64,000 bases of DNA, from contig CALDMO010000023.1 of NCBI GenBank assembly GCA_937915375.1, forward strand, positions 23,708-87,707, read 5' to 3'. Made by a program: the position numbers and the translations under genes. The number at the start of each line of letters is the position of its first letter. Position 1 is the first letter of the stretch. Below the pieces are notes generated by a model that worked only from the letters and a program-made list of their open reading frames with translations, was not told the DNA's origin and made no database searches. The stretch comes from an uncultured Marvinbryantia sp. GTDB lineage: Bacteria; Bacillota; Clostridia; Lachnospirales; Lachnospiraceae. Positions 8,016 to 15,406 of this stretch are shown here, in pieces.

Positions 8016-9035
8016 ATGAAGAGTGCAGTATTTTACGGAAAGCATGATGTGCGGATAGAAGAGAGCAAGATGCCTGAGGTTGGTGTAAAAGATGTGTTGA
8101 TCCGGGTAAAAGCGTGTGGAATCTGCGGAACGGACGTCCATATTTTTGAGGGCGATAAGGGCGCGGCTGATACGAATCCGCCGTGTATTTTGGGACATGA
8201 ATTTGCCGGCATTGTAGAAAAAGTCGGAGCGGAAGTAAAGACTGTAAAGGAAGGCGATCGTGTCTGTGTAGATCCGAATATTCTTTGCGGGGAGTGCTAT
8301 TATTGCCGTGAAGCGATCGGTCATTTCTGTGAGCATATGACCGGGATCGGTACAAGCGTGGACGGCGGGTTTGCCGAGTACTGCGCAGTGCCGGAATCAC
8401 AGGTCTATCATCTGGCAGATACGACGACGTTTGAAGAAGGCGCGATGACAGAGCCTTTGGCATGCTGTCTGCACGGCATTGATATGTGTGAGATCACGCC
8501 GTCCAGCGTGGTTGTAGTGATTGGCGGCGGCATGATCGGTCTTCTGATGGTACAGCTGGCAAAGCTTTGCGGCGCGCGGCGGGTAGTTTTGCTGGAGCCG
8601 GTGGAAGGAAAGCGTGAGGTTGGCATCAAGATGGGCGCGGATTTGGCAATCGATCCGATCAAAGAGGATGTGAAAGCGGTACTTGCGGCAAATGGTATTC
8701 ACCGGGTAAATACCGTGATCGAGTGTGTGGGAAATCCGAAAACGATTGCACAGGCAATTGATCTGGCAGGTAAGAAATCGGTAGTGATGATGTTTGGTCT
8801 GACAAAACCGGATGAAACGGTAGAAATCAAACCATTTGAGGTGTTCCAGAAGGAAGTAGTGCTGAAAGCTTCTTTTGTAAATCCGTATACGCAGCAGAGA
8901 GCGCTTGATCTGATCAATGACCGTAAGGTAGATGTCAGCAGTATGATCTGTGAGTGCTGCGGACTGGAGAAACTGCCGGATATTTTAGGAAGCGCGGAAT
9001 TGCGCAGAAAAGGAAAATATATTATTACGCCGTAA
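8016..9035 (+). CDS. Zinc-dependent medium-chain dehydrogenase (sorbitol/threonine dehydrogenase-like)
   Basis: This 339-residue MDR protein has catalytic zinc ligands Cys37, His61 and Glu62 (GICGTDVH and LGHEFAG) and four structural zinc cysteines at 91, 94, 97 and 105. The nucleotide-binding loop VIGGGMIGLL lies near residue 170. The family oxidises polyols, secondary alcohols or threonine with NAD(P). GGAGGGG (8003-8009) supports ATG 8016; the in-frame ATG at 8001 is itself upstream of that site. Two metal-chaperone-type GTPases follow in the same direction, which fits a zinc enzyme that may need metal delivery. The substrate cannot be assigned. Confidence 0.85.
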   Translation: MKSAVFYGKHDVRIEESKMPEVGVKDVLIRVKACGICGTDVHIFEGDKGAADTNPPCILGHEFAGIVEKVGAEVKTVKEGDRVCVDPNILCGECYYCREAIGHFCEHMTGIGTSVDGGFAEYCAVPESQVYHLADTTTFEEGAMTEPLACCLHGIDMCEITPSSVVVVIGGGMIGLLMVQLAKLCGARRVVLLEPVEGKREVGIKMGADLAIDPIKEDVKAVLAANGIHRVNTVIECVGNPKTIAQAIDLAGKKSVVMMFGLTKPDETVEIKPFEVFQKEVVLKASFVNPYTQQRALDLINDRKVDVSSMICECCGLEKLPDILGSAELRRKGKYIITP

Positions 9036-9056
9036 TTTTGGAAAGAAGGATGTAAA

Positions 9057-10208
9057 ATGGCAAAGGTAGATATTATTTCAGGATTTTTGGGAGCCGGAAA
9101 AACAACATTGATCAAAAAACTGATCCAGGAAGTATTTTCCGGTCAGAAAATAGTGCTGATTGAAAACGAGTTTGGCGAAATTGGTATTGACGGAGGTTTT
9201 TTGAAGGACGCAGGAATTAATATTACAGAGATGAATTCTGGATGTATCTGTTGTTCTTTGGTGGGCGATTTTGGAAAAGCCTTAAAAGAAGTGACGGAGC
9301 AATTCCATCCGGATCGTATTATTATTGAGCCGTCCGGTGTCGGTAAGCTTTCCGATGTGCGAAAAGCAGTCGAGGATGCAGCAGGAGAAGCTGGTTTGGA
9401 ATTGAATGTGCTGGCAACAGTTGCCGATGCGGGAAAGATTAAAATGTATATGAAAAATTTCGGTGAGTTCTATAATAATCAGGTGGAACATGCCGGAGCG
9501 GTGATTCTGAGCCGAACTCAGAAGCTTTCCGAAGAAAAACAGTTGCAGGCGGCAGAGCTGATTCGTGAAAAAAATCCAAAGGCGGTTATCATCACCACAC
9601 CGTGGGATGATCTGACCGGAGCACAGATCCTGGATGCCATTGAAGGAACGGATTCTCTGGCGAAGCAGATGCTGGAGGAACATGAGCATCACCACCATGA
9701 TGGAGAGTGTAGCTGCGGCCATCACCATGAAGGACATGAGCATCACCACCACGATGGAGAGTGCAGTTGCGGTCATCACCATGAGGAACACGGGCATCAC
9801 CACCACGATGGAGAGTGCAGCTGTGGCCATCACCATGAGGAACATGAGCATCATCACCATGATGGAGAGTGTAGCTGCGGCCATCATCATGAACATGGTC
9901 ATCATCATGAACATGGTCATCATCATGCGGATGAAGTGTTTACATCCTGGGGGCGAGAGACGCCGAGAAAGTATACGAAGGATGAGGTTGAGCAGATTTT
10001 AAGGACGCTCAGCGAGACAGAGGAATATGGCATGATTTTGCGTGCGAAAGGAATGCTACCGGCGGCGGATGGTACCTGGATTCATTTTGATATGGTGCCT
10101 GGCGAGTATGAACTTCGTGAGGGCAGCGCAGATTATACGGGCAGAATCTGTGTAATCGGCGCAAAAATTGCGGAAGAAAAACTTGAGAAATTATTTTTGC
10201 TGATGTAG
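9057..10208 (+). CDS. COG0523 (CobW/P47K) GTPase with a histidine/cysteine repeat domain
   Basis: This 383-residue G3E GTPase has Walker A GFLGAGKTT (residues 9-17) and the metal-binding CxCC motif with Cys63, Cys65 and Cys66. Residues 209-280 consist of four copies of an 18-residue histidine/cysteine unit, followed by GHHHEH-type spacers to about 292. The C-terminal CobW domain follows. COG0523 proteins deliver metals, mainly zinc, to client enzymes at the cost of GTP; the insert would be a metal store or sensor. The gene begins 21 bases after a zinc dehydrogenase and precedes a second COG0523 gene. AAGGATG precedes ATG 9057. The metal itself is inferred. Confidence 0.9.
   Translation: MAKVDIISGFLGAGKTTLIKKLIQEVFSGQKIVLIENEFGEIGIDGGFLKDAGINITEMNSGCICCSLVGDFGKALKEVTEQFHPDRIIIEPSGVGKLSDVRKAVEDAAGEAGLELNVLATVADAGKIKMYMKNFGEFYNNQVEHAGAVILSRTQKLSEEKQLQAAELIREKNPKAVIITTPWDDLTGAQILDAIEGTDSLAKQMLEEHEHHHHDGECSCGHHHEGHEHHHHDGECSCGHHHEEHGHHHHDGECSCGHHHEEHEHHHHDGECSCGHHHEHGHHHEHGHHHADEVFTSWGRETPRKYTKDEVEQILRTLSETEEYGMILRAKGMLPAADGTWIHFDMVPGEYELREGSADYTGRICVIGAKIAEEKLEKLFLLM
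9681..9896 (+). repeat. Four tandem 54-bp units encoding a His/Cys metal-binding insert
   Basis: Units lie at 9681-9734, 9735-9788, 9789-9842 and 9843-9896. Each encodes 18 residues of the pattern H-E/G-HHHH-DGECSCG-HHH-E-x. They differ mostly at synonymous positions (CAC/CAT, GGC/GGT), so they are in-frame duplications under protein-level constraint. Two shorter GHHHEH copies follow. Confidence 0.97.
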
Positions 10209-10306
10209 AAAAACACAGCAGTGACAGATATATTCTGTCAGGAAGAAAAGCCTCGGTATTAAAAAAGGGTGGGTCCGGGGCAACTCAGGAAAGGCGTGGA
10301 AACAAA

Positions 10307-11254
10307 ATGATAGGAAAAATACCGGTATATATGATCACAGGTTTTCTGGAGAGCGGTAAGACCACATTTATGAATGAGGTACTGTTGGAGGGCGAGTTTG
10401 CTGACGGGCAGCCGGCGCTTCTGATTGCCTGTGAGGAGGGCGAGGTGGAATACGACCGCGATGAACTGCTCAAAAACAGCATTGCGTTGGTGACTGTGGA
10501 AGAGGAAGAAGAGTTTAATAATCTCTTTTTGCAGCAGCAGATTAAAAAGTACCGCCCGAAAAAGGTATTTATTGAGATGAACGGCATGTGGGACAGCAAG
10601 TGGATGTATGAGCCGAACGCGATGCCGAATCTGGAATTGGTACAGGTGATTTCCATTATCGATGGAAGTACCTTCCCAGTCTATTTAAATAACATGAGAA
10701 GTATTATCAGCAACGTATTTCAGTATGCGGAGATGGTGATTTTTAACCGCTGTACAGAGGATATGGAGCTGCATTCTTACAGAAGAACGATCCGCGCGCT
10801 CAATCCGGGGGCAATGGTTTACTTTGAAGGAGAAGACGGCGAACCGATTGATCCGGGAATGGAAGTGCCGCCGTATGATCTGAATGCGCCGGTGATTCGG
10901 GTGGATGATATGGATTACGGTCTGTGGTTTCTTGACGCGTCGGATAATCCTGACCGCTATGACGGAAAAAAAGTGCGTTTTCTGGCAAAAGTCATGAAAA
11001 CCCGTCAGCTGCCGAAAGGATGCATCATTCCGGGACGCAATGCTATGACTTGCTGTGAAGATGATATCCGCTTTGTTGGCTATCTTTGTCATGCGGATTT
11101 TATTGATGAACTGAAATCGCGCCAGTGGATTTATCTGACGGCACAGATTCGTTATGAATATGTTCCGGAGTATAGAGAAGAAGGTCCAGTGCTGTACGGT
11201 GTCTGCTATGAACCGGCGCAGCCGCCAAGAGAAGATTTGGTTTATTTTAATTAA
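10307..11254 (+). CDS. COG0523-like GTPase fused to a YcgQ/DUF1980-like C-terminal domain
   Basis: This 315-residue protein begins with a G3E-type GTPase: Walker A GFLESGKTT at residues 12-20 and EMNGMWD as the likely switch/Walker B region. The CxCC metal motif of typical COG0523 proteins is missing; the matching stretch is rich in Glu. From about residue 215 the sequence (GKKVRFLAKV, then MTCCEDDIRFVGYLC) resembles the conserved CC-x-D region of YcgQ/DUF1980 proteins, which neighbour COG0523 genes in other Firmicutes. Role inferred: metal handling together with the upstream CobW protein. The upstream 98 bases hold a small hairpin only. The domain match is from memory of motifs. Confidence 0.7.
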   Translation: MIGKIPVYMITGFLESGKTTFMNEVLLEGEFADGQPALLIACEEGEVEYDRDELLKNSIALVTVEEEEEFNNLFLQQQIKKYRPKKVFIEMNGMWDSKWMYEPNAMPNLELVQVISIIDGSTFPVYLNNMRSIISNVFQYAEMVIFNRCTEDMELHSYRRTIRALNPGAMVYFEGEDGEPIDPGMEVPPYDLNAPVIRVDDMDYGLWFLDASDNPDRYDGKKVRFLAKVMKTRQLPKGCIIPGRNAMTCCEDDIRFVGYLCHADFIDELKSRQWIYLTAQIRYEYVPEYREEGPVLYGVCYEPAQPPREDLVYFN

Positions 11255-11282
11255 AGAAATACCAATACCATGAGAATACAAG

Positions 11283-11320
11283 AACTGCCGATAGAGCACA
11301 GAGCTTTACCGGCAGTTTTG
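11283..11320 (+). terminator. Terminator after the COG0523 operon
   Basis: AACTGCCG (11283-11290) pairs with CGGCAGTT (11310-11317), followed by TTTG. The loop is 19 bases. Confidence 0.6.
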
Positions 11321-11341
11321 TAGTATAGAAAAGCCTTTTAT

Positions 11342-11623
11342 TTACGTAATCGGAATAATTTCTGCGTCACAGGTGCAGGAAAGCAGCTGGTTGCCGCAGT
11401 TGGGGCAGATTTCCATGCTGCAGCTCCAGTGATGGTATTTTCCGGGCAATACGCCGCAGTCCATACAACGGCCGAATACCGGACCAAGTCCCTCATCGGC
11501 GGAGCCATATTTGATACGATGATATTGCTTGTGTTCTACGGTGACTTTATCAACCATGCAGCCTTTCATTTCCGGATAGTTTTTGCCGCAGGCAGCGCAT
11601 GTTTTCTGTATTTTTTCGGACAT
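11342..11623 (-). CDS. Small cysteine-rich zinc-ribbon protein of unknown function
   Basis: This 93-residue protein has five CxxC-type or close pairs: CAAC near residue 9, CMDC near 53, the single Cys of WSCSM, CPNC near 74 and CTC near 84, plus several His (KYHHW, KQYHR). It resembles stacked zinc ribbons; no enzymatic motif is seen. GAAAGGA precedes ATG 11623. It has its own promoter and faces the two COG0523 GTPase genes. A metal-binding or metal-responsive role is a reasonable guess from content and context, but no function is recognised. Confidence 0.75.
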   Translation of the reverse strand: MSEKIQKTCAACGKNYPEMKGCMVDKVTVEHKQYHRIKYGSADEGLGPVFGRCMDCGVLPGKYHHWSCSMEICPNCGNQLLSCTCDAEIIPIT

Positions 11624-11680
11624 AGTGAATCCTTTCTTTTTCTGAGAAGATAAAATGATTTGTTGTTAATTAAAGTATAT

Positions 11681-11708
11681 TCTATAATGTCTGTCCAATG
11701 TGTGTCAA
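11681..11708 (-). promoter_or_regulatory. Promoter of the zinc-ribbon gene
   Basis: On the minus strand TTGACA (11708-11703) and TATAGA (11686-11681) are 16 bases apart, 58 bases ahead of ATG 11623. The -35 lies about ten bases from the glgCD terminator. Confidence 0.55.
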
Positions 11709-11717
11709 GCGGCAGAA

Positions 11718-11749
11718 AGAAAGAGCATCCTAAATTGGATGCTCTTTCT
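11718..11749 (-). terminator. Terminator of the glgC-glgD operon
   Basis: A perfect 13-bp stem, AGAAAGAGCATCC (11718-11730) with its complement at 11737-11749, encloses a 6-base loop. On the minus strand a short TTTCT follows the stem. Confidence 0.85.
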
Positions 11750-11776
11750 GTAAATCGAGGTAAAGGGGGAACAGAA

Positions 11777-12925
11777 TCAAACATTTTGTCCCTTTCCGAT
11801 ATATACCGGGTGGGAATCCGTTCCTTTGAGTTCTTTATTTTCTGTAATCTTTACATTTTTATCGGTGATAATATATTCCAGATTAGCGCCTGCTTTTACA
11901 ACGGTATCCTGCATCAGGATGCAGTTTTTAACTTTAGCGCCTTTTTCAACCTTAACGCCTCGGAATAAAATAGAATTTTCTACTTCGCCTTCAATCACGC
12001 AGCCATCGGCGGCCATGATGTTTTTCACCTGGCAGCCATTGACGTATCTGGTTGGATTATCGTCACGGATCTTGGTGTAGATCTGATGTCTGGCGAAAAG
12101 TGCGTCCAGATTTTTGTCATCCAGAAGCTTCATATTTTCATCAAAGTAGCTCTTCGTGGAGGAGATGCGCGCTGTATAGCCCTCATATTTGTATGCGCGT
12201 ACCTTTAAGCTGTCCAGACGCGGAGCAAGAATGTCACGATCGTAGTGAATAAGACCGCGGACAGAAGCCATATTGATCTGATCGATCAGCAGTTCTCTTT
12301 CCATACAGTAAATGTTCATAGAAAGATTATGCAGGCCTTCTGATTTCGGATTGACAAAAATGCGTTTTACGAACTTTTGTTCATCGTCCAAAATGAAAGA
12401 GTAGTAGTAGTCCTCGCTATTAGAACGGTCTTCCTTGAAGCCCTGTGGAATCGGTTCTTCTTTGTAGGCAATCGTGATATCTGCGCCGCTTTCGATATGT
12501 TCTTTTAAGAACGCGCGGAAATCAAAATACGTAGCGATACTCGCATCGGAAAGAACCACATATTTTTCTTTTTGCTCACGCAGGAATTCGAGGATGCTTG
12601 CCAGCGCCTCTACACGGCTGGTGTAGAGCTTGCCGCCCTGCTCCGCAAATGGCGGTATAATCTTCAGACCGCCGTTTTTTCGGGTCAGATCCCATGCGCG
12701 TCCGGAACCGAGGTGATCCATCAGTGAAAAATAATTATTTTTTACCAGAACAGATACGTTATCAATACCACAGGCAACCATGCTGGAAAGCATAAAGTCA
12801 ATCAGGCGGTAACGGCTTGCAAAGGGGATAGATCCCATCAGGCGGACATTAACCATATCCGGAACCATTTTATCATAACTGTTCGGGAAAATAATACCAA
12901 GTGTGTCCAGATTTAATTTAATCAT
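11777..12925 (-). CDS. glgD: Glucose-1-phosphate adenylyltransferase, GlgD subunit
   Basis: This 382-residue protein is the GlgD partner of ADP-glucose pyrophosphorylase: MGSIPFASRYRLIDFMLS corresponds to the sugar-nucleotide loop, and a left-handed beta-helix follows near the C-terminus (repeats such as CVIEGEVENSILF). Unlike GlgC it lacks the N-terminal GGQGSRL pyrophosphate loop, as expected for GlgD, which modulates the GlgC catalytic subunit. ADP-glucose is the donor for glycogen synthesis. It overlaps glgC by four bases (ATGA), and a perfect terminator follows. Glycogen synthase and branching enzyme genes are not in the window. Confidence 0.95.
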   Translation of the reverse strand: MIKLNLDTLGIIFPNSYDKMVPDMVNVRLMGSIPFASRYRLIDFMLSSMVACGIDNVSVLVKNNYFSLMDHLGSGRAWDLTRKNGGLKIIPPFAEQGGKLYTSRVEALASILEFLREQKEKYVVLSDASIATYFDFRAFLKEHIESGADITIAYKEEPIPQGFKEDRSNSEDYYYSFILDDEQKFVKRIFVNPKSEGLHNLSMNIYCMERELLIDQINMASVRGLIHYDRDILAPRLDSLKVRAYKYEGYTARISSTKSYFDENMKLLDDKNLDALFARHQIYTKIRDDNPTRYVNGCQVKNIMAADGCVIEGEVENSILFRGVKVEKGAKVKNCILMQDTVVKAGANLEYIITDKNVKITENKELKGTDSHPVYIGKGQNV

Positions 12926-14127
12926 AATACTTCACCGCCCTTTACATTTTCTCTGACCATAGCGTTTGGTCCAATCTTTGCACCGTCTCCAACGTAAACG
13001 TTCGGTCCGATAGTTGCCACGCCTTTTTCGTCTTCGGTCGGCATTGCGCCTACAACTGCGTTTTCACCGATCACGGCATTTTCGGCAACGATACAGTGAC
13101 TTACCACAGCGCCGGCTTTAATCACGGTTCCGCCCATGATCACGGCATCTTCTACCACAGCGCCGGGATCGACCTGAACGCCGGAATAAAGAATAGAATG
13201 TTTTACCGTACCATTGACACGGCAGCCTTCTGTAATCATGGAGTTTTCAACAACTGCGTCAGAACCGATCTTGTGGCCGGTCATACCGCTGTTGCGGCTG
13301 TAGATTTTCCAATTGTTGTCAAACAGATCAATACCGGAATGTTCCGGATCAAGAACTTCCATATTTGCTTCCCAGAGAGAGGAGATTGTTCCGACATCTT
13401 TCCAGTAACCACTGAAACGGTAAGCGTACATCTTATGCTGATCGCGCAGCAGATTCGGGATGATATTGTTTCCAAAGTCATTTTCGGAATTCGGATCTGC
13501 TTCGTCTTCCTCAAGATATTTTTTCAGGATCGGCCAGTTGAAGATATAAATACCCATAGAAGCCAGATTGGATTTCGGATCCTTCGGTTTTTCCTGGAAT
13601 TCGCTGATTCTGCCGTCCTCATCTGCAACCATCAGACCAAAACGGGAAGCCTCTTCCCACGGAACTTCCATAACGGCTACGGAGAATTCGGCACCTTTTG
13701 CCTTGTGGAAATCAAGGAAATCATTGTAATCCTGTTTGCAGATCTGGTCGCCGGAAAGGATGATCACGTATTCCGGATCATAGCGTTCGATAAAAGCAAT
13801 ATTCTGATAAATTGCATTTGCTGTACCTTTATACCAGTCAGAATTTGACGCGCGCTGATACGGCGGAAGTACATGTACACCTCCATAGAGACGGTCAAGA
13901 TCCCACGGCTGACCATTGCCGATATATTCATTTAAAACAAGCGGCTGATACTGAGTCAGAACACCAACAGTATCGATACCGGAGTTAATGCAGTTTGAGA
14001 GCGGAAAATCAATAATACGGTATTTGCCGCCAAATGGAACTGCTGGTTTCGCCAGATTTTGAGTCAGAGCATAGAGTCTGGAACCCTGACCGCCGGCAAG
14101 AAGCATTGCTATAATTTCTTTAGCCAT
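12922..14127 (-). CDS. glgC: Glucose-1-phosphate adenylyltransferase, catalytic GlgC subunit
   Basis: The 401-residue protein starts MAKEIIAMLLAGGQGSRL, the ATP/pyrophosphate loop of sugar nucleotidyltransferases, followed by KPAVPFGGKYRIIDFPLSN. The C-terminal part is a beta-helix of hexapeptide repeats. It makes ADP-glucose from glucose-1-phosphate and ATP, the committed step to glycogen. I place the start at 14127 because GGGAGGAG lies just upstream; the longer open frame to 14274 runs through the promoter region. It is the first gene of the glgC-glgD operon. Confidence 0.95.
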   Translation of the reverse strand: MAKEIIAMLLAGGQGSRLYALTQNLAKPAVPFGGKYRIIDFPLSNCINSGIDTVGVLTQYQPLVLNEYIGNGQPWDLDRLYGGVHVLPPYQRASNSDWYKGTANAIYQNIAFIERYDPEYVIILSGDQICKQDYNDFLDFHKAKGAEFSVAVMEVPWEEASRFGLMVADEDGRISEFQEKPKDPKSNLASMGIYIFNWPILKKYLEEDEADPNSENDFGNNIIPNLLRDQHKMYAYRFSGYWKDVGTISSLWEANMEVLDPEHSGIDLFDNNWKIYSRNSGMTGHKIGSDAVVENSMITEGCRVNGTVKHSILYSGVQVDPGAVVEDAVIMGGTVIKAGAVVSHCIVAENAVIGENAVVGAMPTEDEKGVATIGPNVYVGDGAKIGPNAMVRENVKGGEVL

Positions 14128-14162
14128 TTTTTCTCCTCCCTGAAAATAAAGTCTATAGGTAA

Positions 14163-14190
14163 ATATTATCATAAAATGAAAAAAGTACAA
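14163..14190 (-). promoter_or_regulatory. Probable promoter of glgC-glgD
   Basis: Minus-strand TTGTAC (14190-14185) and TAATAT (14168-14163) are 16 bases apart, 36 bases before ATG 14127. The upstream DNA is AT-rich with A/T tracts. Confidence 0.45.
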
Positions 14191-14278
14191 CCCGTTTTTA
14201 GCAAAAATACTCAAAAATATTTTTAAACTAAAATATTTTACGTTTATTTTACTTAGACTTTGCATGTTTTTCATATTT

Positions 14279-15178
14279 CTAATGGATATTGACCATTTTT
14301 TGGTAAAAGGCTTTGCGGTATTGCGTGGGGGTCAGACCTTCCAGACGTTTGAAAAGCTTCATAAAATGTTTTTCATCGGTAAAACCACAGGATTCCGCCA
14401 CCTGAGCGATGGGAATCATACTTGCACCAAGAAGGTTTTTAGAGGCATTGATGCGTGTGTGATTAATATAGGAAAGAACCGGATAACCGGTATATTTTTT
14501 AAAGAGTGCGGAGAGATAGGCGGGATGATAACCAAAACGTTCGGCAAGCGCAGAAGCGGAGATGGGTTGCTCATAGTGTGTGCGGATCCATTCGGCAGCT
14601 TCCAGTATGCGAACTGGAACGGCGCCTTCTGAAAGACGGCTGGCGGTTCGTGCATCGTGGGCAACTTCCATTAGAAGCGTACTCAGAGCATAATTGCTTC
14701 GCCAGGAAGGACGGAAATTTTCGCGTCTGGAAATGTCGAGAAGCTGTACAAACAAAAGGGTGGAACGTTTTTCGCTGGAGAGCCGGCCATATTCGGGCAG
14801 CAGGAAATACTCTGACGCCGGGGCGTCAAAGGCGGCCGGGTTTTTCGGCAGGAGATCTTCGCGGCTCCGCAGATTATTTTCGCTGCAGATGCGGGGGTTT
14901 GGATCAGTTATTGAAAAATGAGTCCAGTAATAGGAAATGTGTCCTTCTGTCGGGCGAGTGCCATAATGTAAAATGCCCGGAAAGAGAACGATAAATTCAT
15001 TCGGACTGACGTCAAAGGAGGTTTCGCCCTGTGTGATATGCAGGGTACCTTCCTGCACAAGAATAAAGACAAAGCTGTCCAGGGTACGTCTGGGGTGAAT
15101 GAAGCGGTCTTCGTTGACTAGATTGCCGGAAGAAATGCAGATCATTGGGCAGCGTGCGTCAGAGATGCAGTATTTCAT
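14279..15178 (-). CDS. AraC family transcriptional regulator of the arabinofuranoside locus
   Basis: The 299-residue protein has an N-terminal cupin-type sensing domain (FVLVQEGTLHITQGE, then PNEFIVLFPG) and two C-terminal helix-turn-helix motifs: ISASALAERFGYHPAYLSALFKKYTG and IAQVAESCGFTDEKHFMKLFKR, the second ending in LTPTQYRKA. AAAGGAG sits 7 bases before ATG 15178, which is preferred over the ATG at 15196. It diverges from the GH127 gene, with a perfect 12-bp inverted repeat between them that is its most likely operator. It probably activates GH127 in response to an arabinose-containing ligand; the ligand is inferred. Confidence 0.88.
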   Translation of the reverse strand: MKYCISDARCPMICISSGNLVNEDRFIHPRRTLDSFVFILVQEGTLHITQGETSFDVSPNEFIVLFPGILHYGTRPTEGHISYYWTHFSITDPNPRICSENNLRSREDLLPKNPAAFDAPASEYFLLPEYGRLSSEKRSTLLFVQLLDISRRENFRPSWRSNYALSTLLMEVAHDARTASRLSEGAVPVRILEAAEWIRTHYEQPISASALAERFGYHPAYLSALFKKYTGYPVLSYINHTRINASKNLLGASMIPIAQVAESCGFTDEKHFMKLFKRLEGLTPTQYRKAFYQKMVNIH

Positions 15179-15243
15179 GAGAAGGCTCCTTTCCATAATC
15201 TGCTTTGGTGGCAGCGGTATTTATTGAATAAATCTATTATATC

Positions 15244-15283
15244 ATATTTTGCACACCTATAGCAGAGATTCTGTGCAAAATAT
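15244..15283. promoter_or_regulatory. Perfect 12-bp inverted repeat, likely operator between AraC gene and GH127
   Basis: ATATTTTGCACA (15244-15255) and its exact complement TGTGCAAAATAT (15272-15283) are separated by 16 bases. No T-run follows, so a terminator is unlikely. The left arm touches a minus-strand TATAAT (15241-15236), and the right arm is 35 bases upstream of the GH127 -35 box. Confidence 0.7.
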
Positions 15284-15318
15284 CTTGGAAATAACCACCT
15301 TTTCTTTAAAAACGGAAG

Positions 15319-15347
15319 TTGTATTCGGATGCAGAAATGATTAAAAT
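15319..15347 (+). promoter_or_regulatory. Promoter of the GH127 gene
   Basis: TTGTAT (15319-15324) and TAAAAT (15342-15347) have 17-base spacing, 59 bases ahead of ATG 15407. Confidence 0.55.
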
Positions 15348-15406
15348 AGGGGTATCAATAACGGAGTGACGGCGACCGCAGGGGCGCCGCGGGAAAGGAG
15401 CTTATA

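Noticed and set aside
9681..9896. Repeat array resembling CRISPR
   Set aside because: Units are contiguous, lack spacers and are in frame within a protein.
9282..9926. Long minus-strand ORF rich in Met across the CobW repeat
   Set aside because: It is the low-complexity complement of the His codons and has no ribosome site.
10222..10240. TGACAGA/TCTGTCA hairpin between the COG0523 genes
   Set aside because: No T-run and no aptamer sequence; possibly a processing site, not supported.
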